From Pseudidiomarina salinarum (lineage in GTDB: Bacteria > Pseudomonadota > Gammaproteobacteria > Enterobacterales > Alteromonadaceae), in NCBI RefSeq assembly GCF_000753715.1, contig NZ_JPER01000003.1:124001-188000 (forward strand): 64,000 nt of DNA. Reading direction: 5' to 3'. The translations under genes and the position numbers were made by a program. The notes under the pieces were generated by a model. That model was given only the letters and a program-made list of their open reading frames with translations. It was not told where the DNA came from and ran no database searches. Of the stretch, positions 47,125-55,202 are shown one piece after another. Position 1 is the stretch's first letter, and each line of letters begins with the position of its first letter.

Positions 47125-47886
47125 ATGACCTGCTATAAATTTAAACGGGCAACCTTGCCGTTGGCAGTTGCTCTAGCATTGGGTATGGGAATTACCGCTT
47201 GCTCCGACTCTCAAAATCCGCCGGCAAAGGAGTCGCCGAATAGTCGTCAGGCTGCTGCGGCGAACCCCTGTGCGGCGGGTAACCCATGTGCCGCCGCTCA
47301 GACGTCAACGAATCCCTGTGCCGCAAATCGCAGTAAGACTAACCAAGCCGCACAGGAAAATAAAGCGGCTACTTCGGCACCCAAGGGACAACCCAACGAT
47401 CGCGCCCTTCCCTTTGCAATTGAAAAAGACTGGCCACAGACCCCGTATGGCATCAATATCCCGCCAGTTGTCGAAAATTATAGTCGCCCATCACCTTACA
47501 TTGCAGCTGGCGGCCAGCTCTCGGAAGGAGCATTAGCCGAGTTAAAAGCTCAGGGCTTCAGAACTGTTGTCAGCCTGCTGACTGAAGAAGAAGGCGTTGC
47601 GGAAGAACAAACTGAAGCTCATGAAGCTGGCCTGAACTTTTATGGGCTTGGTGTGTCCACTACTGCTCCCACTTGGGATCAAGTACAGGCCTTTGCAAAA
47701 ATTGCATCATCGCCGGCCAATTACCCGATTCTGGTCCACTGTGCCAGCAGTAATCGGGTTGGTGCCATTTGGGCGCTTTATCGGTTTCATATGGGTGTGC
47801 CCGCCGAAATAGCTATCGAAGAAGGCCGTGCTGCTGGCCTGCAAACTAGTCGGGAAGGAGCCGTTAGGGAAATGATGGGCCTTTGA
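47125..47886 (+). CDS. Lipoprotein with NPCAA repeats and a DUF442/phosphatase-like domain
   Basis: The 253 residues open with a lipoprotein signal (ALALGMGITAC, the Cys as lipid site). A linker holds three NPCAA repeats (NPCAAGNPCAAA and a further NPCAAN), Cys that could bind metal or thiol. The C-terminal 130 residues resemble the DUF442/protein-tyrosine-phosphatase-like family: SPYIAAGGQLSEGAL, FRTVVSLLTEEEG and ILVHCASSNRVGAIWALYR with the Cys-x4-Arg site. That family is often found with sulfide-oxidation genes, and persulfide handling beside a thiosulfate-type transporter is an inference. Its stop overlaps the next ATG by one base. Confidence 0.82.
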   Translation: MTCYKFKRATLPLAVALALGMGITACSDSQNPPAKESPNSRQAAAANPCAAGNPCAAAQTSTNPCAANRSKTNQAAQENKAATSAPKGQPNDRALPFAIEKDWPQTPYGINIPPVVENYSRPSPYIAAGGQLSEGALAELKAQGFRTVVSLLTEEEGVAEEQTEAHEAGLNFYGLGVSTTAPTWDQVQAFAKIASSPANYPILVHCASSNRVGAIWALYRFHMGVPAEIAIEEGRAAGLQTSREGAVREMMGL

Positions 47887-48557
47887 TGATCGTTGAGCCG
47901 AACCTTATCCAACTATCCGACGAGGAGCTTCTAAGTCTCCGGGAAGCGGGTGTTCGAATCCAGGAATGTTACCGCGTTCTTGAAAAGGGCGGCTTAAACT
48001 TAGTCGGCGAAGTGCTGAAAGGACAAGGTACTTTTTACACGATGGAGCATTACCCTCGTGGAGATGTCCTCGATACACACACTCAAAGTCAGTACTACTA
48101 CCACGCCCACCGATCGAATAGTTCGGAGCACGGTCATTTTCATACTTTCCTGAGACGTCCCGGCGAAAAGACAGAAAACAGCGAAACAACGCATCTCATC
48201 GCCATCTCTATGGACACCTGGGGCTATCCAACCGGGCTTTTTACCACTAACCGGTGGGTTACCGATGAGCAATGGCAGTTCGCCGAGCACATTATCCCGC
48301 GACTTGGTGAGTTCCAGATTGATCACGCATCGCCAAGCTGGCCGCTCAACATCTGGATATCGCAGTTTGTCAGGCTTTACCGGTATCAGATCGCAAACTT
48401 GTTATTGGAGCGTGATAAGGTCATTCGACAAGTAGATGGAGCTCTGGCTGAGGCCTTTGAAAATCGCGCGTTTGAAGTATTGAGTGCGTGCAGCGTAGAC
48501 GTCAGCGCCTGGCTAAAAAAAATAGAAACCGTCTGCCTGGAAAAAAATTTAACGTGA
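47886..48557 (+). CDS. His-rich soluble protein of unknown family
   Basis: The ATG at 47886 overlaps the preceding stop (TGATG), so the gene is coupled to the lipoprotein gene; a TTG at 47883 is the other option. The 223 residues lack a signal peptide or membrane helix. Residues 60-90 contain a cluster of His and Tyr (YYYHAHRS, then EHGHFHTFLRRPG) that could be a metal site. The rest is alpha/beta (IAISMDTWGYPTGLFTTNRW), with a helical C-terminus. I do not recognise the family with confidence. It converges on fliA. Confidence 0.8.
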   Translation: MIVEPNLIQLSDEELLSLREAGVRIQECYRVLEKGGLNLVGEVLKGQGTFYTMEHYPRGDVLDTHTQSQYYYHAHRSNSSEHGHFHTFLRRPGEKTENSETTHLIAISMDTWGYPTGLFTTNRWVTDEQWQFAEHIIPRLGEFQIDHASPSWPLNIWISQFVRLYRYQIANLLLERDKVIRQVDGALAEAFENRAFEVLSACSVDVSAWLKKIETVCLEKNLT

Positions 48558-48574
48558 GCGAAATAAAAAAATCC

Positions 48575-49270
48575 CTATTTGACCAGGCGGGTACGAATGC
48601 GTTTTATCGCCTGTGAATGGAGTTGAGAAACACGGGATTCAGTCACATCCAGCACCGCGCCTATTTCTTTTAAATTCAGTTCTTCCTGGTAGTACAGCGT
48701 CATCACCAGCTTTTCCCGCTCAGGCAACCCATCGATGGCCCCCATGAGTTGCTGCTTCAGTTGTGCAGAGCCCACGAGGGTATCGGGATCATCGGTTGTG
48801 TCAGGCGTCTCGGCGTTGGGCTGATCCAGCACCACCTCGTCATAGGACAGCACCAGACCGCTATTGGTATCCTGCAGCAGTTGCTGATACTCATCCAGCG
48901 TCATCTCCAGCGCGCCCGCTATTTCACGCTCTTCGGGCGCACGCCCCAGCTGCTGCTCCAACCGGCGCATAGCCTGCTCAAGCTCACGACCGCTGCGCCG
49001 CACGCTACGCGGGATCCAGTCACGGCTGCGCAGTTCGTCGATCATAGCACCGCGTACCCGCTGATGGGCGAAAGTTGAAAACGCCACCCCAGCCTCAGGG
49101 TCAAAGCGATCAATCGACGACAGCAGGCCTTCAAGGCCGGCCTGAATCAAGTCATCAGTATCAACGCCCGCAGGCAGGCGCACCCGCAGACTGAGTGCCT
49201 GCCTGCGTACCATCGGGTAATACTGTTCAACCAGACTGTTACGGTTGATGGTGCCTTGTGCTGTATACAT
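48575..49270 (-). CDS. fliA: Flagellar sigma factor FliA (sigma-28)
   Basis: FliA directs RNA polymerase to late flagellar promoters. The 231 residues show region 2 (DTDDLIQAGLEGLLSSIDRFDP; FSTFAHQRVRGAMIDELR), region 3 (REIAGALEMTLDEYQQLL) and region 4 with its helix-turn-helix (LNLKEIGAVLDVTESRVSQ). It is full length. It lies 15 bases after the reduced flhG. Its promoters appear upstream of motA, fliD, the PilZ-HD-GYP gene and fliC. Confidence 0.96.
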   Translation of the reverse strand: MYTAQGTINRNSLVEQYYPMVRRQALSLRVRLPAGVDTDDLIQAGLEGLLSSIDRFDPEAGVAFSTFAHQRVRGAMIDELRSRDWIPRSVRRSGRELEQAMRRLEQQLGRAPEEREIAGALEMTLDEYQQLLQDTNSGLVLSYDEVVLDQPNAETPDTTDDPDTLVGSAQLKQQLMGAIDGLPEREKLVMTLYYQEELNLKEIGAVLDVTESRVSQLHSQAIKRIRTRLVK

Positions 49271-49284
49271 AGTTCCTCAGCTCG

Positions 49285-49749
49285 TCAGCCTTTAAATAAT
49301 ATCAAATCGATACCAAGATAGTTGCGGGCTACTTGCTGCAGGTTACCCAGCAGCCCTTGCCGCGAGGCTATCGGCGGGTGCAGCGCGATTACCCGGCGGG
49401 GGCCTGCTGCTGCAACCGCTTTCAATGCCTCATAGGCCCGGTAAAAACCGTTAATATCGTCCGCTATCCAGATTGCCCAACGCGCATGTATTTGCGCCAG
49501 CTCCGACAAGTTATCGTAATCTGGCGAGGCGGCAATTATATGCCAGGAGGCCGGATCGCCCACCCACTTCTTGCCCGCTTCGGCCCAGCGAACAAATACC
49601 TGACTGGCCAGTTCAGTCTGCGGCTGCGCGGCACCGGGTAATCCCAGCACCACGACAGATTTACTGGTGGTTGCCGGCAGTTGTTCACCTTCGACATTGT
49701 CAGTGCGCTTAGCGGCCCATTCGCGCAAGCCAGCTGCCTGATCACTCAT
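49285..49749 (-). CDS. Reduced FlhG-like protein lacking the ATPase P-loop
   Basis: The gene sits where flhG (fleN) is expected, between flhF and fliA. The product is 154 residues; FlhG is usually about 270-300. It begins MSDQAAGLREWAAK, keeping the DQAxxLR helix that stimulates FlhF GTPase. The MinD-type P-loop (GKGGVGKT) is replaced by VVVLGLPGAAQPQTE, with no Lys or Ser/Thr in the right place. Later, IADDINGFYRAYEALKAV resembles the FlhG segment around its membrane-side helices. It may be an FlhF activator without ATP switching. The reading frame is intact, so it does not look like a fresh pseudogene. Confidence 0.7.
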   Translation of the reverse strand: MSDQAAGLREWAAKRTDNVEGEQLPATTSKSVVVLGLPGAAQPQTELASQVFVRWAEAGKKWVGDPASWHIIAASPDYDNLSELAQIHARWAIWIADDINGFYRAYEALKAVAAAGPRRVIALHPPIASRQGLLGNLQQVARNYLGIDLILFKG

Positions 49750-49759
49750 AAACCATCAC

Positions 49760-51883
49760 TTAATTTGTTAACTCCCGTCCGGCGGCCTGAAGCGACTGAT
49801 AGCCCTGAAGGCCCTGCAGCAATCCGCTGACCAGTTTATCACCCTGCACCCGTCCGCGCTTCCCTGTAAGGCTGAGTAATTCACCGCGGACGCTCGCGAA
49901 GCCGGACGCCTGACTATATTCAATATGCACCGCCACGGCGGCAATAGCGCCTGCCAGCCACAGTTGCAGCGCCTGCCGCTGCCCCTGATCGTCCTGTGGC
50001 GCAATATGATCGTCCAGTTGTTGCCACGCCAGCCGGGTCAGCCGGCCATATTCTTCAAGCTGCAAGGCCTGGCGGATCCGCTGTATGAGCTGCTCTGCTG
50101 AGCATTGCCCATCGACCAGCCAATAGCGCCGCTGCACCGGATTCTTGCCGGTACCGCCATGCAATTCCCCGTAAACCAACTGATGCGGCCGGGCGCTATC
50201 CACAGCGTCTACCGCCGCGACGCGAACGGCCAGTTCTCGGCGTTCGCCGCGGTAGTCAATAGGACAACGCGACAGTGGCACGGCCTGTTCCCGTGCTATG
50301 GTCGCAACCGCACGCCGCTGTCCGTTCACTGACAAGCGATGGTTCAAATTCAGCGTAACCAGCCAGCCCGTAGCTTGCTCGTCAAAAATCGCCAGCAGCG
50401 CGGCATCGGGCAAATAATCAAACAACTGAACCGCGGCGCTATCGGCATCAATTTCCATATTGGCCGCCCCACTTTGCAACTGTAACGGCAACAATGGCAA
50501 GCCATGGGTATCAAGCTGAAGATGCGGTGTCAGTTGCTGCCAACCCTGCAACGGCTGCGGTGCGCCCCAACGGATAACCGGAGCTTGCTCTGGTATTGCA
50601 GCTTGCGGCAACTGCTGCCGCTGCCACGCATCTTCCAGTAAGCGAAATCCCGGAATCTGTATGCGCAGCGCTTCAACCACCGAACGTATTACCCGACTAT
50701 GGCTAAACAGCTGACTGGATGAATAATTTTGCGGCAGCTGCTGCTCCCAGTCGTCATGGCCATAAGGCGATTCAGTTTCGTTAGCGGCTAGTGACTCACT
50801 CACCATCTTACGAATGTCGGCCGCGATCAGATCTTCGGGTACACGCTGACCCACCGAACAGGCCTGCACCGAAAACTTATAGCGAATAACGGTATCCAGT
50901 ACGCCGCCCAGTTGCGCCGCTTCATCCAGTTTCGTCAAAATACAGTCATTAATACGCAGCGCGCTTTCGCTGGCGATGCGCTGATAGATACGCGCCACTT
51001 CATCCAGGGTTTGTTGCTGCGAAGCACTGTTCAGCAGCAACACAATACGGGTGGCATCATCGGCTTGATCACCGCGTAAAGCGGCGAGTCGCCGCGCCAG
51101 GTTCTGATCGCGCTGACTCATGCCCACGGTATCCACCAGAACCAGGCGTTTACCCTGCATCTTGCCGGCAATCGCTGTCATTGAGTCGCCGTCGGCCAGC
51201 GCATGCATTTCAACATCAAGTAATTCGGCATAGATTGCCAGCTGTTGCTGGGCGCCAATCCGGTAGCTATCGGTGGTAACCAGCAGCAAGCTGTCGTTGC
51301 CGTGTTTCATGACATAATTGGCAGCCAGTTTGGCGGTGGTGGTGGTTTTACCAACCCCGGTTGGGCCCACCAGCGCCAGCACACCTTGCTGATTGAGAAT
51401 ATCCAGCTCAGCGTCAGGTGCCGCGATGCGCGTAATCAGCTGCTGTTGCAGCCAGTCGCGCGCGGCTTCAGATTGTTTTTCGGAATGGTTCAGATGCGCC
51501 GGCAACAAACTCACCAGTTGCCGGGCAAGTTCGTCGCTATAACCACCGGCGCGCAGCTGGCGGTACAGGCGCTTACGGTTATCGACCGGTACCTTAGTGC
51601 CCTTTTGCTCATGCATCATGCTGCGCATATCCTGCACTTCGGCCAGTAATTGCTGTGCCAGCGCGGCGAACTCAGGAGCACTACTGTTAGCCAGGCTGCT
51701 GGGCTGAGCGCTGGCCGGAGCCTCATTACCTACGGCGTCCAGTTCAGCTTCAGCGATGGCAAATACTTCCGCGCCCTGCGCAGTTTTACGTGACGACACG
51801 ATAACCGCATCCTCACCCAACGTATCGCGTACCTGACGCATCGCATCGCGCTGCGTACTACCAGTGAAGCGCCGCACACTCAT
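49760..51883 (-). CDS. flhF: Flagellar GTPase FlhF with a long C-terminal extension
   Basis: FlhF is an SRP-type GTPase that places the flagellum. The 707 residues have the usual N-terminal B region (MSVRRFTGSTQRDAMRQVR) and an NG domain at about 160-365: Walker A GPTGVGKTTTTAK (173-185), TTDSYRIGAQQQL, DTVGMSQRD and TKLDEAAQLGG. FlhF normally stops here at about 400-500 residues. This protein goes on for about 320 more (385-707), Gln/Leu-rich and without a motif I know. The stop-start overlap with flhA is ATGA. Confidence 0.9.
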   Translation of the reverse strand: MSVRRFTGSTQRDAMRQVRDTLGEDAVIVSSRKTAQGAEVFAIAEAELDAVGNEAPASAQPSSLANSSAPEFAALAQQLLAEVQDMRSMMHEQKGTKVPVDNRKRLYRQLRAGGYSDELARQLVSLLPAHLNHSEKQSEAARDWLQQQLITRIAAPDAELDILNQQGVLALVGPTGVGKTTTTAKLAANYVMKHGNDSLLLVTTDSYRIGAQQQLAIYAELLDVEMHALADGDSMTAIAGKMQGKRLVLVDTVGMSQRDQNLARRLAALRGDQADDATRIVLLLNSASQQQTLDEVARIYQRIASESALRINDCILTKLDEAAQLGGVLDTVIRYKFSVQACSVGQRVPEDLIAADIRKMVSESLAANETESPYGHDDWEQQLPQNYSSSQLFSHSRVIRSVVEALRIQIPGFRLLEDAWQRQQLPQAAIPEQAPVIRWGAPQPLQGWQQLTPHLQLDTHGLPLLPLQLQSGAANMEIDADSAAVQLFDYLPDAALLAIFDEQATGWLVTLNLNHRLSVNGQRRAVATIAREQAVPLSRCPIDYRGERRELAVRVAAVDAVDSARPHQLVYGELHGGTGKNPVQRRYWLVDGQCSAEQLIQRIRQALQLEEYGRLTRLAWQQLDDHIAPQDDQGQRQALQLWLAGAIAAVAVHIEYSQASGFASVRGELLSLTGKRGRVQGDKLVSGLLQGLQGYQSLQAAGRELTN

Positions 51884-53964
51884 GCTGATTCTCCAATCAC
51901 ACTAACCACCTTGATTGATCGATCATCGGGAATTTCAGCCTGGGATAATACCACTAAATCGGGCAATTGGCGGCGCAAGAAATGCGCTAATAACGGCCGC
52001 AACTGGTGCGGTACCACCATGACCGGGGCCATGCCAAGGGTTTCGGCGCGTTGCAATGCCTCTTGCGTCTGCTGCTGTAGAGTCTGCGCCAAACCGGGTT
52101 CCAGTGAGCCGTTTTGCTGCAGCGCCTGGCTCAGCATAGCTTCGAGTTGCATATCCAGACCAATAACCTGCAGTTCGCGCGCACTGCCAAACCATTTCTG
52201 GGTAATAATACGGCCCAGCGCCAGCCGCACCCGGGCGGTCAGATCATGTACATCACTCTGCTGGCCTTCCGACTCAGCCAGGGTATCGAATATGGTACGC
52301 AGGTCGCGAATGGATACATCCTCGGCCAGCAGATTCTGCAAGATACGCTGCAGGGTGGTTAGGGTGACACACTTAGGTACAACATCTTCTACCAGGGTTT
52401 TGTTTTCTTCCGCAAGACGGTCCACCAGTTGCTGAACTTCGCCGCGTCCAAGCAAATCAGACGAATAGCGCTGCAACAGGTGATTAAGATGCGTTGCCAC
52501 CACAGTGCTGGCGTCAACTACCGTATAACCAAATATCTGGGCATGTTCGCGTTGGTCTGACTGAATCCAAAGCGCTGGCAGGCCAAAGGCCGGATCTGTG
52601 GTATCGATACCTTCTACGTTGCCGGTTACCTGGCCCGGATTAATTGCCAGCCAGCGATCCGGGTGGATCTCGGCCCGGCCAACTTCACCGCCTTTCAGCG
52701 TAATAGAATAAGTGTTGGGTGGTAATTCAAGGTTATCGCGGATGTGCACCACCGGCGGCAGAAAGCCCACTTCCTGGGCGAATTTCTTGCGTACGCTTTT
52801 GATACGACCCAGTAATTCACCCTGCTGCTGATCATCAACCAGCGATATCAGACGGTGGCCCACTTCCATACCCAAGGTATCGACCAGTTGCACATCCTGC
52901 CAGCTGGCTTCGGGCGAGCTGAAGCTTGGCGCAGTTGCGGCAGGTTCGTCTGCACCGGCCAGCGCCAGTTCGCGTTGCTGCCGCTGATGCATAACCCAGG
53001 CCAGCGACCCCAACATGACCGTAAACAGCAAGAAAACAAAGTTCGGCATGCCGGGAACCAGCCCCAGCATGCCAATAACGCCGGCCGCCAGCATCAGTAC
53101 TTTGGGGCTAACGAACAGTTGCTTGATCAGCTGCTGGCCAACGTCCTGGTCGGTATTAACCCGCGATACGGTTACACCCGCAGCGGTGGAGATAATTAGT
53201 GCGGGAATCTGTGCTACCAGGCCATCACCGATGGCGAGCAAAATGTAGGTATGTGAAGCCGCGCCAAAACTTAGCCCGTGCTGCATGGTGCCGATCATCA
53301 GGCCACCAATAATGTTCACCACCATGATGATCAAGCCGGCGACTGCATCACCACGGACAAACTTACTGGCACCGTCCATGGAGCCGTAAAATTCGGCCTC
53401 CTGGGCCACTTCGGTGCGGCGCCGGCGGGCCTCTTCTTCGCCAATCAGACCAGCGTTCAGATCCGCGTCAATGGCCATCTGCTTACCCGGCATGGCATCC
53501 AGGGTAAAGCGAGCGCCCACTTCGGCGATACGCCCCGCACCTTTGGTAATAACCATAAAGTTGATGATTACCAGGATCAGGAACACCACGATGCCGACCG
53601 CGAAGTTGCCGCCCACCAGGAACTGGCCAAAAGCTTCAATGACTTTACCTGCCGCATCGCCACCCTGGTGGCCTTCCATGAGTACCACACGCGTTGAAGC
53701 AACGTTCAGCGACAGCCGCAGCAAGGTGGTAAACAGCAGTACCGCAGGGAAGGCAGCGAATTCGAGTGGCTTTTCGGTAAACATGGCCACCAGCAACACC
53801 ATCAGCGACAAGGCGATGTTGAAGGTAAAGAGAAAATCCAGCATAAACGGCGGTAATGGCAGCACCATCATCGCCAGAATCATCAGGATAAGTACCGGCC
53901 CTACCAATACCTGCATGCGGGCACTGGTAATGCCTCCTGCGATCATACGCCAGTCCATATTCAT
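51880..53964 (-). CDS. flhA: Flagellar export gate protein FlhA
   Basis: FlhA is the large proton-driven export-gate subunit. The 694 residues have eight membrane helices in the N-terminal half, the FHIPEP-type cytoplasmic loop (KGAGRIAEVGARFTLDAMPGKQMAIDADLNAGLI; key GRIAEVxARFTLDAMPGKQ is present), and a C-terminal cytoplasmic domain for chaperone docking (ALWIQSDQREHAQIFGY). It is complete. It overlaps flhB by one base and flhF by four. Confidence 0.97.
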   Translation of the reverse strand: MNMDWRMIAGGITSARMQVLVGPVLILMILAMMVLPLPPFMLDFLFTFNIALSLMVLLVAMFTEKPLEFAAFPAVLLFTTLLRLSLNVASTRVVLMEGHQGGDAAGKVIEAFGQFLVGGNFAVGIVVFLILVIINFMVITKGAGRIAEVGARFTLDAMPGKQMAIDADLNAGLIGEEEARRRRTEVAQEAEFYGSMDGASKFVRGDAVAGLIIMVVNIIGGLMIGTMQHGLSFGAASHTYILLAIGDGLVAQIPALIISTAAGVTVSRVNTDQDVGQQLIKQLFVSPKVLMLAAGVIGMLGLVPGMPNFVFLLFTVMLGSLAWVMHQRQQRELALAGADEPAATAPSFSSPEASWQDVQLVDTLGMEVGHRLISLVDDQQQGELLGRIKSVRKKFAQEVGFLPPVVHIRDNLELPPNTYSITLKGGEVGRAEIHPDRWLAINPGQVTGNVEGIDTTDPAFGLPALWIQSDQREHAQIFGYTVVDASTVVATHLNHLLQRYSSDLLGRGEVQQLVDRLAEENKTLVEDVVPKCVTLTTLQRILQNLLAEDVSIRDLRTIFDTLAESEGQQSDVHDLTARVRLALGRIITQKWFGSARELQVIGLDMQLEAMLSQALQQNGSLEPGLAQTLQQQTQEALQRAETLGMAPVMVVPHQLRPLLAHFLRRQLPDLVVLSQAEIPDDRSIKVVSVIGESA

Positions 53965-55103
53965 CAGGCGGGCACCTCAAAGTCATCAGGCACGCTGATA
54001 TATGCTGGTTTCGGTGGCGTTTCAGTCACCCCCTGTTGCGCCCGTTTTAACTGGAAGGCCCAGGCCAGCACTTCGGCAACGGCGCTATACAGGGGCCCGG
54101 GGATTTCCCGACCAAGTTCCACGTGGGTATAAAGCGCCCGCGCCAGTGGCGGTGCTTCTAATCGCGGAACCTTATTGGCATCACCAATCTCGCGTATTTT
54201 TGCGGCTACTTGCTCGACCCCTTTGGCCACCACTCGCGGCGCGCCATTACCTTGCTCATCATACTTGAGCGCAACCGCATAACGGCTGGGGTTGGTGACG
54301 ATCACATCTGCCGTAGGCACATCACTCATCATCCGGCGCCGGGCCATTTCCTGTTGCTGCTGGCGGATTTTGCCTTTGATATGCGGGTCGCCGTCGGTTT
54401 CTTTGTTCTCGCGCTTGACCTCTTCTTTGCTCATGCGCAGCTTCTTGGTATGGGTGAAGAGTTGGTAGGGCACGTCAAAAAGCACCACCACCACCAGCGT
54501 CAGCACCATCCACAGACAAGCCTCTGCGGCCAGGGCTACGGCCTCGGTTAGCGCCTGCTTAACCGGCATGTGCATGAGCGCCATAAAAGCTGATTTCTGC
54601 TGCCATAAAAACAGCACCAGCACACCACCAACCAGCACCGACTTGGCAATAGCCTTACCAAGCTCAGCCAATGCCTGTGCCGAAAAAACCCTTTTCAGCC
54701 CTTTTACCGGATTGAGTTTACTGAGCTTTGGCTGCAAAGATTTTGCTGACATGACCCAACCGCCAAGCAGCGCCGGCGCAACCAGCGCCAGCACTACCAT
54801 AACGATAAACAGGGGTAGGAGGGAAAATAATGCATGGGTCGCCAGCTCCAGAATGTTCTGTAGCATAGGCCCGGATTCGAAGATTTGTACGCGGTCAAAC
54901 AGGAAAGCCTGCTCCATCACCCCACCAAGATCCTGGTACAGCGATGAGCTCATGCCCCATAGCGCGATAATGCCGCCAAACAGCAGCACAAAGGTGGTCA
55001 GCTCGCGGGATCGCGCAACCTCACCCTCTTCCCGCGACTTTTGTAGTCGTCGGGCCGTGGGTTCTTCGGTCTTTTCCTGATCGCTGCTCTGGTCTTCTGC
55101 CAT
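53964..55103 (-). CDS. flhB: Flagellar export switch protein FlhB, with NPSR instead of NPTH
   Basis: FlhB switches export from rod/hook to filament proteins. The 379 residues start SSDQEKTEEPTARRLQKSREEGEV, have four membrane helices, and have a cytoplasmic domain. The autocleavage site, normally NPTH, reads ADVIVTNPSRYAVALKYD; I verified Ser-Arg codons on the DNA. The Asn-Pro bond needed for cleavage remains, but the usual His is Arg. The tail is extended after LAWAFQLKRA. Whether cleavage still occurs is open. An flhB-like flhX gene lies nearby. Confidence 0.95.
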   Translation of the reverse strand: MAEDQSSDQEKTEEPTARRLQKSREEGEVARSRELTTFVLLFGGIIALWGMSSSLYQDLGGVMEQAFLFDRVQIFESGPMLQNILELATHALFSLLPLFIVMVVLALVAPALLGGWVMSAKSLQPKLSKLNPVKGLKRVFSAQALAELGKAIAKSVLVGGVLVLFLWQQKSAFMALMHMPVKQALTEAVALAAEACLWMVLTLVVVVLFDVPYQLFTHTKKLRMSKEEVKRENKETDGDPHIKGKIRQQQQEMARRRMMSDVPTADVIVTNPSRYAVALKYDEQGNGAPRVVAKGVEQVAAKIREIGDANKVPRLEAPPLARALYTHVELGREIPGPLYSAVAEVLAWAFQLKRAQQGVTETPPKPAYISVPDDFEVPA

Positions 55104-55181
55104 CTGGGTTCCGGGGTTAAAAGCGACACTGCTGGACTGTGCTGCTTAGTATGCCGAAACACCAATGGTGTTGAAGGAGAG

Positions 55182-55202
55182 AAAAGGCGGGTTTGTACCC
55201 GC
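55182..55202 (-). terminator. Terminator after motAB
   Basis: GCGGGT (55187-55192) pairs with ACCCGC (55197-55202); on the minus strand the hairpin is followed by CTTTTCT. It overlaps the motB stop codon and separates motAB from the flhBA-flhF-flhG-fliA operon. Confidence 0.75.
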
